This document shows positions 52,266 to 59,834 of a stretch of DNA of 64,000 bases, in pieces; position 1 is the stretch's first letter, and every line of letters begins with the position of its first letter. A program made the translations under genes and the position numbers. The notes under the pieces are model-generated. The model was not told the origin of the DNA. It made no database searches and was given only the letters and a program-made list of their open reading frames with translations. Source of the DNA: Clostridia bacterium (GTDB lineage: Bacteria; Bacillota_A; Clostridia; Christensenellales; Aristaeellaceae); the NCBI GenBank assembly GCA_017525805.1, contig JAFXSH010000058.1, positions 1 to 64,000 of the forward strand, written 5' to 3'.

Positions 52266-53045
52266 TTATTGGGGAATGATGGCGGCCTGTACGCCGTAGG
52301 TCTCGGCGATGGCCATCATGCTGCCATCAGCATAGGCGGCGGCCATGAATTCGTTCAGCGCGGCGGCCAAATCGCTGCCCTTGCGGAAGCCCACGCCGTA
52401 TTCTTCGCTGTTCAGAGGGAGAGTGTAGGTCAGGTCGGCGTAATCGGTGCCTTCGCCCACCATGGCGGCGGCCATCAGGGCGTCGATCACAGCGGCGTCA
52501 GAGGTGCCGGCTTTTACTTCCAGCAGGGCGGACGCCTGGCTCTGCACGGGGGTCTTGTTATAGCCTAAGGCGTCGATTTCCGCTTCACCGGCGCTGCCCG
52601 CTTCCACAGCGAAGCTGAGGGAAGCCAGTGAGGCCACATCGGCGTAATCGTTGGCCTTAGCAGCGGGAAGCACCACCACCTGGGCGTTGTTGGCGTAGGC
52701 GTTGGAGGTTTCCATGGCGGACTTCACTTCATCCGTCAGGGTCATGCCGTTCCACACGCAGTCGATGGACTTGCCGTTGAGCTCTAAGATCTTGTTGTCC
52801 CAGTCGATTTCCACCAGCTCGATCTTTACGCCCAAGTATTCCGCGAAAGCCTTGGCCAGGTCGGCGTCGAAGCCGATCCATTCGCCGTTTTCATCCTTGT
52901 AATCCATGGGCTCGAAATCGGTGATGCCCACCACCAGCACGCCCTTGTTCTTTACATATTCCATATCGGTTTCCGCCACGGCGGGAATCACCAGAGCCGT
53001 GAGCAGCATCATAGCGGCCAACAGCAGAGCCAGCGTCTTCTTCAT
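52266..53045 (-). CDS. Polar amino-acid ABC transporter substrate-binding protein
   Basis: 259 residues. SBP_bac_3 type: LVVGITDFEPMDYKDENGEW, then IDWDNKILELNGKSIDCVWNG. The signal peptide ends LVIPAVAETD, a signal peptidase I site; no lipobox cysteine is present, unusual in a Gram-positive. The ATG at 53045 is chosen with AAGGAG 9 nt upstream (the TTG at 53048 is alternative). Ligand is a polar amino acid by family. Confidence 0.9.
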   Translation of the reverse strand: MKKTLALLLAAMMLLTALVIPAVAETDMEYVKNKGVLVVGITDFEPMDYKDENGEWIGFDADLAKAFAEYLGVKIELVEIDWDNKILELNGKSIDCVWNGMTLTDEVKSAMETSNAYANNAQVVVLPAAKANDYADVASLASLSFAVEAGSAGEAEIDALGYNKTPVQSQASALLEVKAGTSDAAVIDALMAAAMVGEGTDYADLTYTLPLNSEEYGVGFRKGSDLAAALNEFMAAAYADGSMMAIAETYGVQAAIIPQ

Positions 53046-53113
53046 CAAAATCTACTCCTTTTTCCGCGTATCGCGTCCTGTGTTTTATCGCTTTACCACA
53101 GTAAAGCAAATAT

Positions 53114-53142
53114 ATGGTAACATACCACACAGATTTTGTCAA
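53114..53142 (-). promoter_or_regulatory. Promoter of the amino-acid ABC operon
   Basis: Minus strand: TTGACA (53137-53142), 17-nt spacer, TACCAT (53114-53119). No T-box leader was seen. Confidence 0.55.
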
Positions 53143-53177
53143 TCTTTTTATTTTCAATTGCATTTTTTCCAATCAAA

Positions 53178-53203
53178 TCGCCGTCCGGAAAGCCGGACGG
53201 CGA
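53178..53203. terminator. Hairpin after the VanY-like gene
   Basis: 11-bp stem tcgccgtccgg/ccggacggcga with a 4-nt loop. Confidence 0.65.
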
Positions 53204-53230
53204 AAGTGAAAGGAGAAGATGTTTACCAAA

Positions 53231-54373
53231 TCAATAAGCCATGGCGATGATCAGGCCGCCCATGCCGTTGCCGTCCATGTTATCCACAGACACAATCACG
53301 TCCCGCGCGGCCCGGGAAACGTTCACGGTGGCGTCGCCGCCCGCGTAATCCTCGATGCGGACGATTTCATACTTGAGCTGGCCATCCTTGTACACGGCGA
53401 TATGAGGATGGGCGATCAGATACTCGATATAATCCTCCATGCAGAAGTTCATGATGTGCATCACCGCGGCATTGGGCACGCCCACATAGCGGTAAATGCT
53501 CAGCTTGCTGCTCTGGCCGGTCTTGTAGGATTTATCGGTGACGGTGGCGTTGGGATAGCCCTGCACCGGGAAGCGGAAGATGATGCCGTATTCCCAGCTG
53601 TGCTCCACCATCCAGTCGGACTGGGGCAGCTCATGGAATTTCTTGTCCATGATGGGGTCGCCCTTGGCGTAACGGCCCATGCGGAAGGACAGGCCCGATT
53701 CATACTCGCTGGTGCCGGGCACACTGTAGCCTTCGCTGATGACCTTGTTCACCAGATTGTCGCCGGTAAAGCTGTCCTGATACTTGGCGGCGGCGGTATC
53801 GTAATACTGCTGCTGGGTTTCCCTGAGGCGGTAGCCCTCTTCAATATTATAATGCTCCAGCCCTTCCGCTTTGGCGGCGGACAGCATGCTGCCCAGGGCG
53901 GTAATGGCGGGAGAAAGCAGCTTTACGTTGGCGTTGGCGGTGGGGATGGTTTTATCCGTGGCGTGAACGCCTAAAAACTCACAGGCGGCCAAATCGTCGG
54001 GCACCGCGTGCCAGCGGTTCACCAGCAACATGCCGCTGGAAATCAGTTCCTGCCGGGAAGCGGTATAGGTTTTGGTATTGGTCAGGGGGAATTCGCTCAC
54101 GTCGATCACGTCCCAGCCCTCCTGCTTGGGGGTGGGCCATTCCGGCGTTTCCACTTGGCTGGCGGCCGCCTGCTCCTCCGCTTTGGCCTGATTGTACGCC
54201 TCCTTCAGGCGGTCGTTTTCCTGCTGGGCCAGGGCGGCGTTTTCCGCTTCCTGGGCTTTGACGGACTGATCCAGCAGCATATAACCCGCGCCGCAGATCA
54301 CGGTGAGCACAAACAATACGATCAGAATGCGCACAAGCTTGCCATAAGCATCCGCGCTGCGCTTTTTCGCCAT
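53231..54373 (-). CDS. VanY-like (M15B) protein lacking two zinc ligands
   Basis: 380 residues with one TM (ILIVLFVLTVICGAGYMLL) and a coiled-coil linker rich in Ala/Glu/Gln. The D,D-carboxypeptidase fold is recognisable from EGYRLRETQQQYYD, PGTSEYESGLSFRMG and WMVEHSWEYGIIFRFP. In active VanY the motif is SEHxxGxxxD; here His is Tyr224 and the Asp is Arg231, while the last His (VEHSW) remains. The enzyme is therefore probably catalytically dead and may bind peptidoglycan. SD GGAAGGTG supports the ATG at 54373. Confidence 0.82.
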   Translation of the reverse strand: MAKKRSADAYGKLVRILIVLFVLTVICGAGYMLLDQSVKAQEAENAALAQQENDRLKEAYNQAKAEEQAAASQVETPEWPTPKQEGWDVIDVSEFPLTNTKTYTASRQELISSGMLLVNRWHAVPDDLAACEFLGVHATDKTIPTANANVKLLSPAITALGSMLSAAKAEGLEHYNIEEGYRLRETQQQYYDTAAAKYQDSFTGDNLVNKVISEGYSVPGTSEYESGLSFRMGRYAKGDPIMDKKFHELPQSDWMVEHSWEYGIIFRFPVQGYPNATVTDKSYKTGQSSKLSIYRYVGVPNAAVMHIMNFCMEDYIEYLIAHPHIAVYKDGQLKYEIVRIEDYAGGDATVNVSRAARDVIVSVDNMDGNGMGGLIIAMAY

Positions 54374-54446
54374 TCTTTTCACCTTCCATAAGGCGCCGGA
54401 GCGCCCGATTTTCTCAAAGCAGAATGAATTCCATTTCCACCCCCTA

Positions 54447-54475
54447 AATATATCAAAAATATTACGAAATGTCAA
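54447..54475 (-). promoter_or_regulatory. Promoter of the VanY-like gene
   Basis: Minus strand: TTGACA (54470-54475), 17-nt spacer, TATATT (54447-54452). Confidence 0.7.
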
Positions 54476-54532
54476 CGTTTTTTAATAGAAACAATGCTGG
54501 CATGGGTGATTGTTACAATTGATACAGCACAT

Positions 54533-54614
54533 AAAGAGTTGAGAGTTAAGATAATATAGGCTTTACAGCGGAACCCATAAAGCCAACTATATAAATCTTC
54601 ACTCTCAACTCTTT
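54533..54614. repeat. Palindromic intergenic element, copy 2
   Basis: 20-bp arms AAAGAGTTGAGAGTTAAGAT and its inverse (54595-54614) match at 19 of 20; an inner stem ggcttta/taaagcc is also present. It sits at the end of the sirtuin gene, as copy 1 sits past mutS2. Confidence 0.7.
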
Positions 54615-54634
54615 GTACTGCACTCTTCGTTTTT

Positions 54635-55378
54635 TCATTGATTGTCCTGATCCAGCAGCTTCATGGCCGCTTCCAGGGTTTTGCCGATGGGCGCGCTGAT
54701 GCACAGGTCAGCCCTGCGGTCCATGGAGGTGGGCGAACGGTTGATGATCACCAGGGGGCCGCGATAGCCCTCCACAAAGCCCGCCGCGGGATATACGGAC
54801 AGGGAGGTGCCGCCGATGATCAGCAGATCGGCGTGTTCAATGGCGTAGATCGCCTCTTCGATAGCGCCGGGGGGCAATTGTTCCCCGTAGAGCACCACGT
54901 CGGGCTTCACCACGCCGCCGCATGCACAGCGGGGGACGCCCTGTGAATGCAGTATTTCTTCCATAGAAAAGTCTTTTCCGCAGCGGGTGCAGGAATTGCG
55001 CAGCACGGTGCCGTGCAGCTCGATCACGTTTTTGCTGCCCGCCAGCTGGTGCAGGCCGTCGATATTCTGGGTGATCACGGCGGAGAGGATGCCCCGCTTT
55101 TCCAGCTCTGCCAGGGCCAGATGGGCCGGGTTGGGCTTGGCGTCCGGGAAAAGCATCTTTTTCCGGTAAAAATCATAAAACGCTTCCGTTTTCGTCCAAA
55201 AATACCCATGGCTGAGGATGGTTTCCGGCGGATCGCTCCATTGCTGGTGATACAGGCCGTCGGTGCTGCGGAAATCCGGAATGCCGCTTTCCGTGGACAC
55301 CCCGGCCCCGCCGAAAAACACTGCCCGCCGGGCGTTTTTGAGCATTTTCGCCAGCTTTTCCTGCAAGTTTTCCTCCAC
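54635..55378 (-). CDS. cobB: NAD-dependent protein deacylase (Sir2 family)
   Basis: 247 residues. It removes acyl groups from lysines using NAD. NAD-binding FFGGAGVSTESGIPDFRS, catalytic His in VIELHGTVLRN, TQNIDGLHQLAG, and the zinc pair CTRCGK and CACGG are all in place. The GTG start at 55378 follows GGGAGGG. Class of acyl group is undefined. Confidence 0.93.
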   Translation of the reverse strand: MEENLQEKLAKMLKNARRAVFFGGAGVSTESGIPDFRSTDGLYHQQWSDPPETILSHGYFWTKTEAFYDFYRKKMLFPDAKPNPAHLALAELEKRGILSAVITQNIDGLHQLAGSKNVIELHGTVLRNSCTRCGKDFSMEEILHSQGVPRCACGGVVKPDVVLYGEQLPPGAIEEAIYAIEHADLLIIGGTSLSVYPAAGFVEGYRGPLVIINRSPTSMDRRADLCISAPIGKTLEAAMKLLDQDNQ

Positions 55379-55405
55379 TTTGTATCCCTCCCTTTTTTAG
55401 TCAAT

Positions 55406-55434
55406 ATTATGGCGCACCAGTACGCAAAAGTCAA
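55406..55434 (-). promoter_or_regulatory. Sirtuin promoter
   Basis: Minus strand: TTGACT (55429-55434), 17-nt spacer, CATAAT (55406-55411). Confidence 0.6.
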
Positions 55435-55528
55435 GGATGCCCCTCCGATATTGGTCAAATTCGTTCCGCCGGAAACAATTTTTGCATAAGCATAAAATAT
55501 TCCCGTAAAATTTTGTTAGTTTTATGGA

Positions 55529-55557
55529 TTTTCAAAAGGGACAAAACCATGTATAAT
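55529..55557 (+). promoter_or_regulatory. Promoter of the sugar ABC ATPase gene
   Basis: TTTTCA (55529-55534), 17-nt spacer, TATAAT (55552-55557); a leader of about 80 nt precedes SD AAAGGAGG. Confidence 0.65.
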
Positions 55558-55644
55558 GTAACCATCTTAGTGGGAGGGGAAGAATTGCTCTTTTTCCTCT
55601 CCCCGGGACAGAATATCAGACGATTGTAAAAGGAGGATTCATTC

Positions 55645-56766
55645 ATGAGCAGCGTATCTCTGCAGCACATCTACAAGGTTTATGCCGGTGGCGTCACCGC
55701 CGTAAGCGATTTCAATCTGGAAATTGAAGATAAGGAATTTATCGTTCTGGTCGGCCCCTCTGGCTGCGGTAAGTCCACCACCCTGCGTATGGTCGCCGGT
55801 CTGGAAGAAATCAGCGACGGCGAACTGTACATCGGCGACAAGCTGGTGAACGACGTTGCCCCCAAGGATCGCGACATCGCCATGGTGTTCCAGAACTACG
55901 CTCTGTATCCCCATATGACGGTTTATGACAACATGGCTTTCGGCCTGAAACTGCGCAAGACCCCCAAGGATGAAATCAAGCGCCGCGTGGAAGAAGCCGC
56001 CCGCGTTCTGGACATCGCCCACCTGCTCAACCGTAAGCCCAAGGCTTTGTCCGGCGGTCAGCGCCAGCGTGTTGCTCTGGGCCGCGCCATCGTGCGTGAA
56101 CCCAAGGTCTTCCTGATGGACGAACCTCTGTCCAACCTGGACGCTAAGCTGCGTGTTCAGATGCGTACTGAAATCACCAAGCTGCATCAGCGCCTGCAGA
56201 CCACCTTCATCTACGTTACCCACGACCAGACCGAGGCCATGACCATGGGCTCCCGTATCGTGATCATGAAGGATGGCTTCATCCAGCAGGTGGACACCCC
56301 CCAGAACAACTACGACTATCCCGCCAACAAGTTCGTGGCCGGCTTCATCGGATCTCCCCAGATGAACTTCTTCGACGTCCGCCTGCAGAAGGAAGACGGC
56401 AAGATCGTGGCCGTGTTCGGCGACAACAAGATCGTCGTGCCCCAGGAAAAGATCGCCAAGTTCAAGGATGAAAGCTACATTGGCAAGGAAGTCACCATGG
56501 GCATCCGTCCCGAAAACATCGACGACGATCCCGAATTCGTGGCCACCCATCCCGACGCCACCATGAAGGTGCACGTGGAAGTGACCGAATTGATGGGCTC
56601 CGAAACCTATCTGTACTTCTCCACCTCCGGCAAGGAAGAAAACGTTATTGCCCGCGTTGACCCGCGCACCAAGACCCGCGCCGGAGACGATGTGAAGGTG
56701 GCCCTGGATACCACCCGCCTGCACTTCTTCGATAAGGACACCGAAGAAACCATCATGAACCGCTGA
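55645..56766 (+). CDS. ugpC: Sugar ABC importer ATPase, MsmX/UgpC type
   Basis: 373 residues. Walker [16 protein letters not shown], signature [15 protein letters not shown], Walker [16 protein letters not shown], switch His in YVTHDQTEA. The C-terminal TOBE-like regulatory region ([25 protein letters not shown]) is that of MsmX/UgpC, the shared ATPase for many CUT1 sugar importers. It is alone; the window's other sugar component is the DUF3502 binding protein at 63136. Uniform, C-ending codons suggest high expression. Confidence 0.92.
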   Translation: MSSVSLQHIYKVYAGGVTAVSDFNLEIEDKEFIVLVGPSGCGKSTTLRMVAGLEEISDGELYIGDKLVNDVAPKDRDIAMVFQNYALYPHMTVYDNMAFGLKLRKTPKDEIKRRVEEAARVLDIAHLLNRKPKALSGGQRQRVALGRAIVREPKVFLMDEPLSNLDAKLRVQMRTEITKLHQRLQTTFIYVTHDQTEAMTMGSRIVIMKDGFIQQVDTPQNNYDYPANKFVAGFIGSPQMNFFDVRLQKEDGKIVAVFGDNKIVVPQEKIAKFKDESYIGKEVTMGIRPENIDDDPEFVATHPDATMKVHVEVTELMGSETYLYFSTSGKEENVIARVDPRTKTRAGDDVKVALDTTRLHFFDKDTEETIMNR

Positions 56767-56783
56767 TCAACATCCGTCTTTTT

Positions 56784-56812
56784 CGCCGGAGGGCTTGCCC
56801 TCCGGCGTTTTT
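56784..56812 (+). terminator. Terminator of the ATPase gene
   Basis: A perfect cgccggaggg/ccctccggcg stem followed by TTTTT. Confidence 0.9.
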
Positions 56813-56830
56813 CTTTCGCGGTGAGATAGC

Positions 56831-56859
56831 GAAACGGCGGCACCTCCGGCCGCCGTTTC
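56831..56859 (-). terminator. Hairpin after the GNAT gene
   Basis: gaaacggcggc/gccgccgtttc 11-bp stem, 7-nt loop, no clear T tract on the minus strand. Confidence 0.5.
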
Positions 56860-56865
56860 AAAATC

Positions 56866-57405
56866 TCAAAAATGCCCTGTAACGCTTTCCTTTTTATATA
56901 CCAGCATCCCTTGCCCGTAAGGGTCGTCCTCCGCCCCGTATTCCTCCGCAACAAATTGGTATCCGTTCTTTTCCAGGACGCGGACGGAAGCAATGTTCCC
57001 GTGAAGCACGCGGCCATACAGGGCTTTTATTCCCATCGTCGAAAGGATGTACTCCGTCATGGCGTCCACCAATTCCGTGGCATAGCCTTTTCCGCTATAG
57101 CTTTCACAGATCGTGAAGCCGATTTCCACTTCGTCCGGCTTTCCATCCACCTCGTTGACGCCCGTATCTCCGATCAATTCGCCGGTTTCCTTCCATACCA
57201 CCGCCAGCACATAAGGCAAATGCCCGTTCTGAACGCAATCCGCGAAAAACGCCGCCGCGTCCCTGGCTTCTTCCAAGTCCGCGTAGCATTCATTGGGGAT
57301 CCACTTTTTGACCGTTTCCTCCTGATGATTTGCGTACAAACTTTGGGCATCCTCCAAAGTAAACGCCCGAACGCCCATATGCGCTGTTTCAAATAAGTAT
57401 TGCAT
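56866..57405 (-). CDS. GNAT-family N-acetyltransferase
   Basis: 179 residues, RimJ/RimL-like. Core pieces: GVNEVDGKPDEVEIGFTICE, CoA-binding SYSGKGYATELVDAMTEYI, and ALYGRVLHGNIASVRVLEKN. No signal peptide. Substrate (protein N-terminus, amino acid or antibiotic) not defined. It lies 24 nt past the GT-C-like gene and may share its transcript. Confidence 0.85.
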   Translation of the reverse strand: MQYLFETAHMGVRAFTLEDAQSLYANHQEETVKKWIPNECYADLEEARDAAAFFADCVQNGHLPYVLAVVWKETGELIGDTGVNEVDGKPDEVEIGFTICESYSGKGYATELVDAMTEYILSTMGIKALYGRVLHGNIASVRVLEKNGYQFVAEEYGAEDDPYGQGMLVYKKESVTGHF

Positions 57406-57429
57406 ATCTTTGTCTTCCTCAGCGTGCGG

Positions 57430-58623
57430 TCAGAGATGGACCTGAATGGTGCCCCAAACCATGAACGCGAACACGGCGGCCAGCACAACGTATTCCACGA
57501 TGCCGGGCCGCTTTTTTTCGGGCGTCAGCAGCAGGTAGAAAAAGGTATAGGGCACCAGGTCCACGGCGTAGCGCGCCCCTAACTGGTAGCCGCCGAAGGT
57601 GCGGTGCATCAGCAGCAGGAAAGCGTGGGCCACGCAGGCCAGCAGCACCACCGCCTTCTCCGCGCGCATCCTGCGCCGGAACAGGTCCACGATGAACCAA
57701 TACAGCATCAGCACCAGGGTGGGACAAGCGATCAGCATGGAAAACCCGAATTTCTGAAACTCCAAATCGCTGTTCAGGGGCAGGCCCCACAGGAAGGTTT
57801 TCAGATTCTTGGCTACATGGTCCACTGAAAACTGAATGCCGCCCTGGGTGGAGAACTCCGGCAGGTAATTGTGGCCAAATTCCAAGGGATCCCCAAAGCG
57901 GACATAATTGTACAGCCCCAGCCCGAACGCCACGCAAATGCCCAAGCAGACACCCGGCAGCAGGGCCCGCGCCATGCTTTTGACGTTCTTTCCCTCCCGA
58001 CGGTTGGCCGCGAGATAGGCCGCGAAAAGTGGCAGGCCGTACAGAGCGTTAAAGGGGCGGCAGCCAACCGCTAAGGCGTAGCCTATCAGCGCCAGGGTGG
58101 GCCGGTCCAAGGATAAGAAACACACGGCGGCGGTGGTGAGGAAGAACGCCAGCACCTGGGCGTGATACCATACCGCGCCGTCCAACGTCAGCGGCAGCAG
58201 GGAGGAAGCAAAGCAGAACAGGAAGGAAAAAATGCCAGCCTCCCATTTTTTGTACCCCCTGTGCTTGAGGGCTTCATACATCAGCAGACACGCCCCCAGG
58301 GCGTAAAGCTTCACCAGCAGATTATCCGGCGTGTCCCAGCCGAACAGGTATGTCAGCGGCAGCAGCACCACCGAGGGCAGCGGCGGAAAGGACACATAAT
58401 AATCGCCCTGGTAAACGGCCAGTTCCAAATACGATACGTCATACGGCAGATGCAGCAGCCCGTCCCGCCATGCCATGGCCTGGCGGGTATAGGTATTGTA
58501 GGCGGTGGGTCCCGCAAAGCTCTTATTGGTGATCAAGCACAGCGCGGCCCACAGCGCGGCCATGGCCACAATTAAAAGCAGCGGCGTTTTATCCCGCCGC
58601 AGGAATCCGAATATCTGTTTCAT
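57430..58623 (-). CDS. GT-C-like multi-pass membrane glycosyltransferase, uncertain
   Basis: 397 residues with about ten to eleven hydrophobic helices (PLLLIVAMAALWAALCLITN, VVLLPLTYLFGW, and on). The first extracellular loop has AMAWRDGLLHLPYD and a short acidic-aromatic patch (ELAVYQGDYYVSFPPLPSV), reminiscent of GT-C glycosyltransferases using lipid-linked donors (GT39/GT87-like). No catalytic motif can be named. The ATG at 58623 is more natural than the upstream ATG 58653 because MKQIFGFLRR precedes the first TM directly; SD is weak for both. Confidence 0.6.
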   Translation of the reverse strand: MKQIFGFLRRDKTPLLLIVAMAALWAALCLITNKSFAGPTAYNTYTRQAMAWRDGLLHLPYDVSYLELAVYQGDYYVSFPPLPSVVLLPLTYLFGWDTPDNLLVKLYALGACLLMYEALKHRGYKKWEAGIFSFLFCFASSLLPLTLDGAVWYHAQVLAFFLTTAAVCFLSLDRPTLALIGYALAVGCRPFNALYGLPLFAAYLAANRREGKNVKSMARALLPGVCLGICVAFGLGLYNYVRFGDPLEFGHNYLPEFSTQGGIQFSVDHVAKNLKTFLWGLPLNSDLEFQKFGFSMLIACPTLVLMLYWFIVDLFRRRMRAEKAVVLLACVAHAFLLLMHRTFGGYQLGARYAVDLVPYTFFYLLLTPEKKRPGIVEYVVLAAVFAFMVWGTIQVHL

Positions 58624-58655
58624 TTCTTTCACATCATGATCGAAAAATATCATCC

Positions 58656-58687
58656 GGCGCTCCGGGGCGGCTTTGCCCCGGAGCGCC
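58656..58687 (-). terminator. Terminator after the permuted binding protein
   Basis: 13-bp stem ggcgctccggggc/gccccggagcgcc with a 6-nt loop; the minus strand continues into ATATTTTT. Confidence 0.8.
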
Positions 58688-58694
58688 GCTCAGT

Positions 58695-59774
58695 TCAGTT
58701 CCCGGCGTTCATTCCCGCAAGGAATTCAACGAATGTTTTCAGCGCCACCGGCACCAGCATATCGGAATAATAAGCGTCGGTGATGATGGTGCCATGAGGC
58801 ATGTCCCGCTTGCCGAAGTCGGTAAAACTCATGAACCCACGAGCCTGAACAAAAACTTCCCGTTCTTCCTCCGTCGATTGATCGAGCATCTGCTGAAGGC
58901 GGGCTTCCCGCTCTTCCTCCGTCATCATCGAAAGCTTGATGGATTCGCTGTTTGTCCGGGTCCAGAACACCGCGTCCACGGTACCGCTGGCCAACGCGGC
59001 GGCGCGGCCCATGCTGTCCACCTGCACCAGTTCGATGTTCTTGTTGACGCGGCGGCTGATCTCCGCCAGCAGCGCGGTATTGAAGCCCGCGGGGGTGCCG
59101 TCGGGCGCCACGTAGTCCATGGGCGGCAGGCTGCCGGTAACGGCGACCTTGACGGTCTCCGCGCCTTCAAGGGCGGGCATTTCCACGGGGACGATCTCGC
59201 CGCTCACAGCCGTTTCAATGTGCTCCTGAACCAGTTTTTCCAGGGTGCCGTCTTCCTTGACGGCGGCAATCGCGGCGTTGAATTCGTCCCGCAGCGCTTC
59301 ATTCCCCTCCAGCATCATGAAAGCGAAGTCATTGTTGAGCAAACCCTTGTAGGCCATTTTGACGAACAGGCTGGCGTTTTCGTCCAGCGGTTTGAACACG
59401 GTGGTCTGCGCCAGTTCGTCGTTGTTGGCGCACAGATACGCGGCGGTGGTGGAAAAGATGTTCAGAATCTCCACGTCCCCGGCGGTCAGCGCCATCACCA
59501 TGGCGTCCAGCGTGTCGTAGTAGACGGGCTGGAACTTCACCGGGTTGTCCGGGTTGTTCGGAATCGAGGGAAGCAGGTTTTCGCTGTAACCCTCCGCCGC
59601 CACAAGATCAGCGATCATGATGGTGGCCTGGATGGTGCCGACCAGTTCTTCCTCGGTTTGATTCAGCAGGGAAAGCACGCCGATCCGCTCCGTGCGGGCT
59701 TCTTCCGCGTGAACGATGGGGCAGAGCGCCAGGATCATCACCAGCGCCAGGGACAGGGCAATCAGCTTCTTCAT
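58695..59774 (-). CDS. Substrate-binding protein with reversed lobe order (SBP_bac_3-like)
   Basis: 359 residues with a signal peptide ending VHAEEA. Residues ~28-200 look like the second lobe of SBP_bac_3: DTLDAMVMALTAGDVEILNI and LRDEFNAAIAAVKEDGTLEK, normally the C-terminus. Residues 210-359 look like the first lobe: VAVTGSLPPMDYVAPDGTPA, GFNTALLAEISRRVNK, AAALASGTVDAVFW, and it stops at TDAYYSDMLVPVAL where lobe 2 usually begins. This is the order of a circular permutation. No permease or ATPase is adjacent. A lipobox is absent. Confidence 0.72.
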   Translation of the reverse strand: MKKLIALSLALVMILALCPIVHAEEARTERIGVLSLLNQTEEELVGTIQATIMIADLVAAEGYSENLLPSIPNNPDNPVKFQPVYYDTLDAMVMALTAGDVEILNIFSTTAAYLCANNDELAQTTVFKPLDENASLFVKMAYKGLLNNDFAFMMLEGNEALRDEFNAAIAAVKEDGTLEKLVQEHIETAVSGEIVPVEMPALEGAETVKVAVTGSLPPMDYVAPDGTPAGFNTALLAEISRRVNKNIELVQVDSMGRAAALASGTVDAVFWTRTNSESIKLSMMTEEEREARLQQMLDQSTEEEREVFVQARGFMSFTDFGKRDMPHGTIITDAYYSDMLVPVALKTFVEFLAGMNAGN

Positions 59775-59834
59775 GGGTATACCTCCTCAATATGATATGC
59801 GGAAACGCTCGCTTCCGCGGGAAAACGGGATGAA

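Noticed and set aside
53046..53230. T-box or other riboswitch ahead of the amino-acid ABC operon
   Set aside because: The leader is short, and no T-box consensus or specifier-like structure was seen; it only has a promoter and the VanY-like terminator.
55639..56724. A 361-codon open frame antisense to the sugar ABC ATPase
   Set aside because: His/Gly-rich shadow of a strongly biased gene; no SD or known motif.
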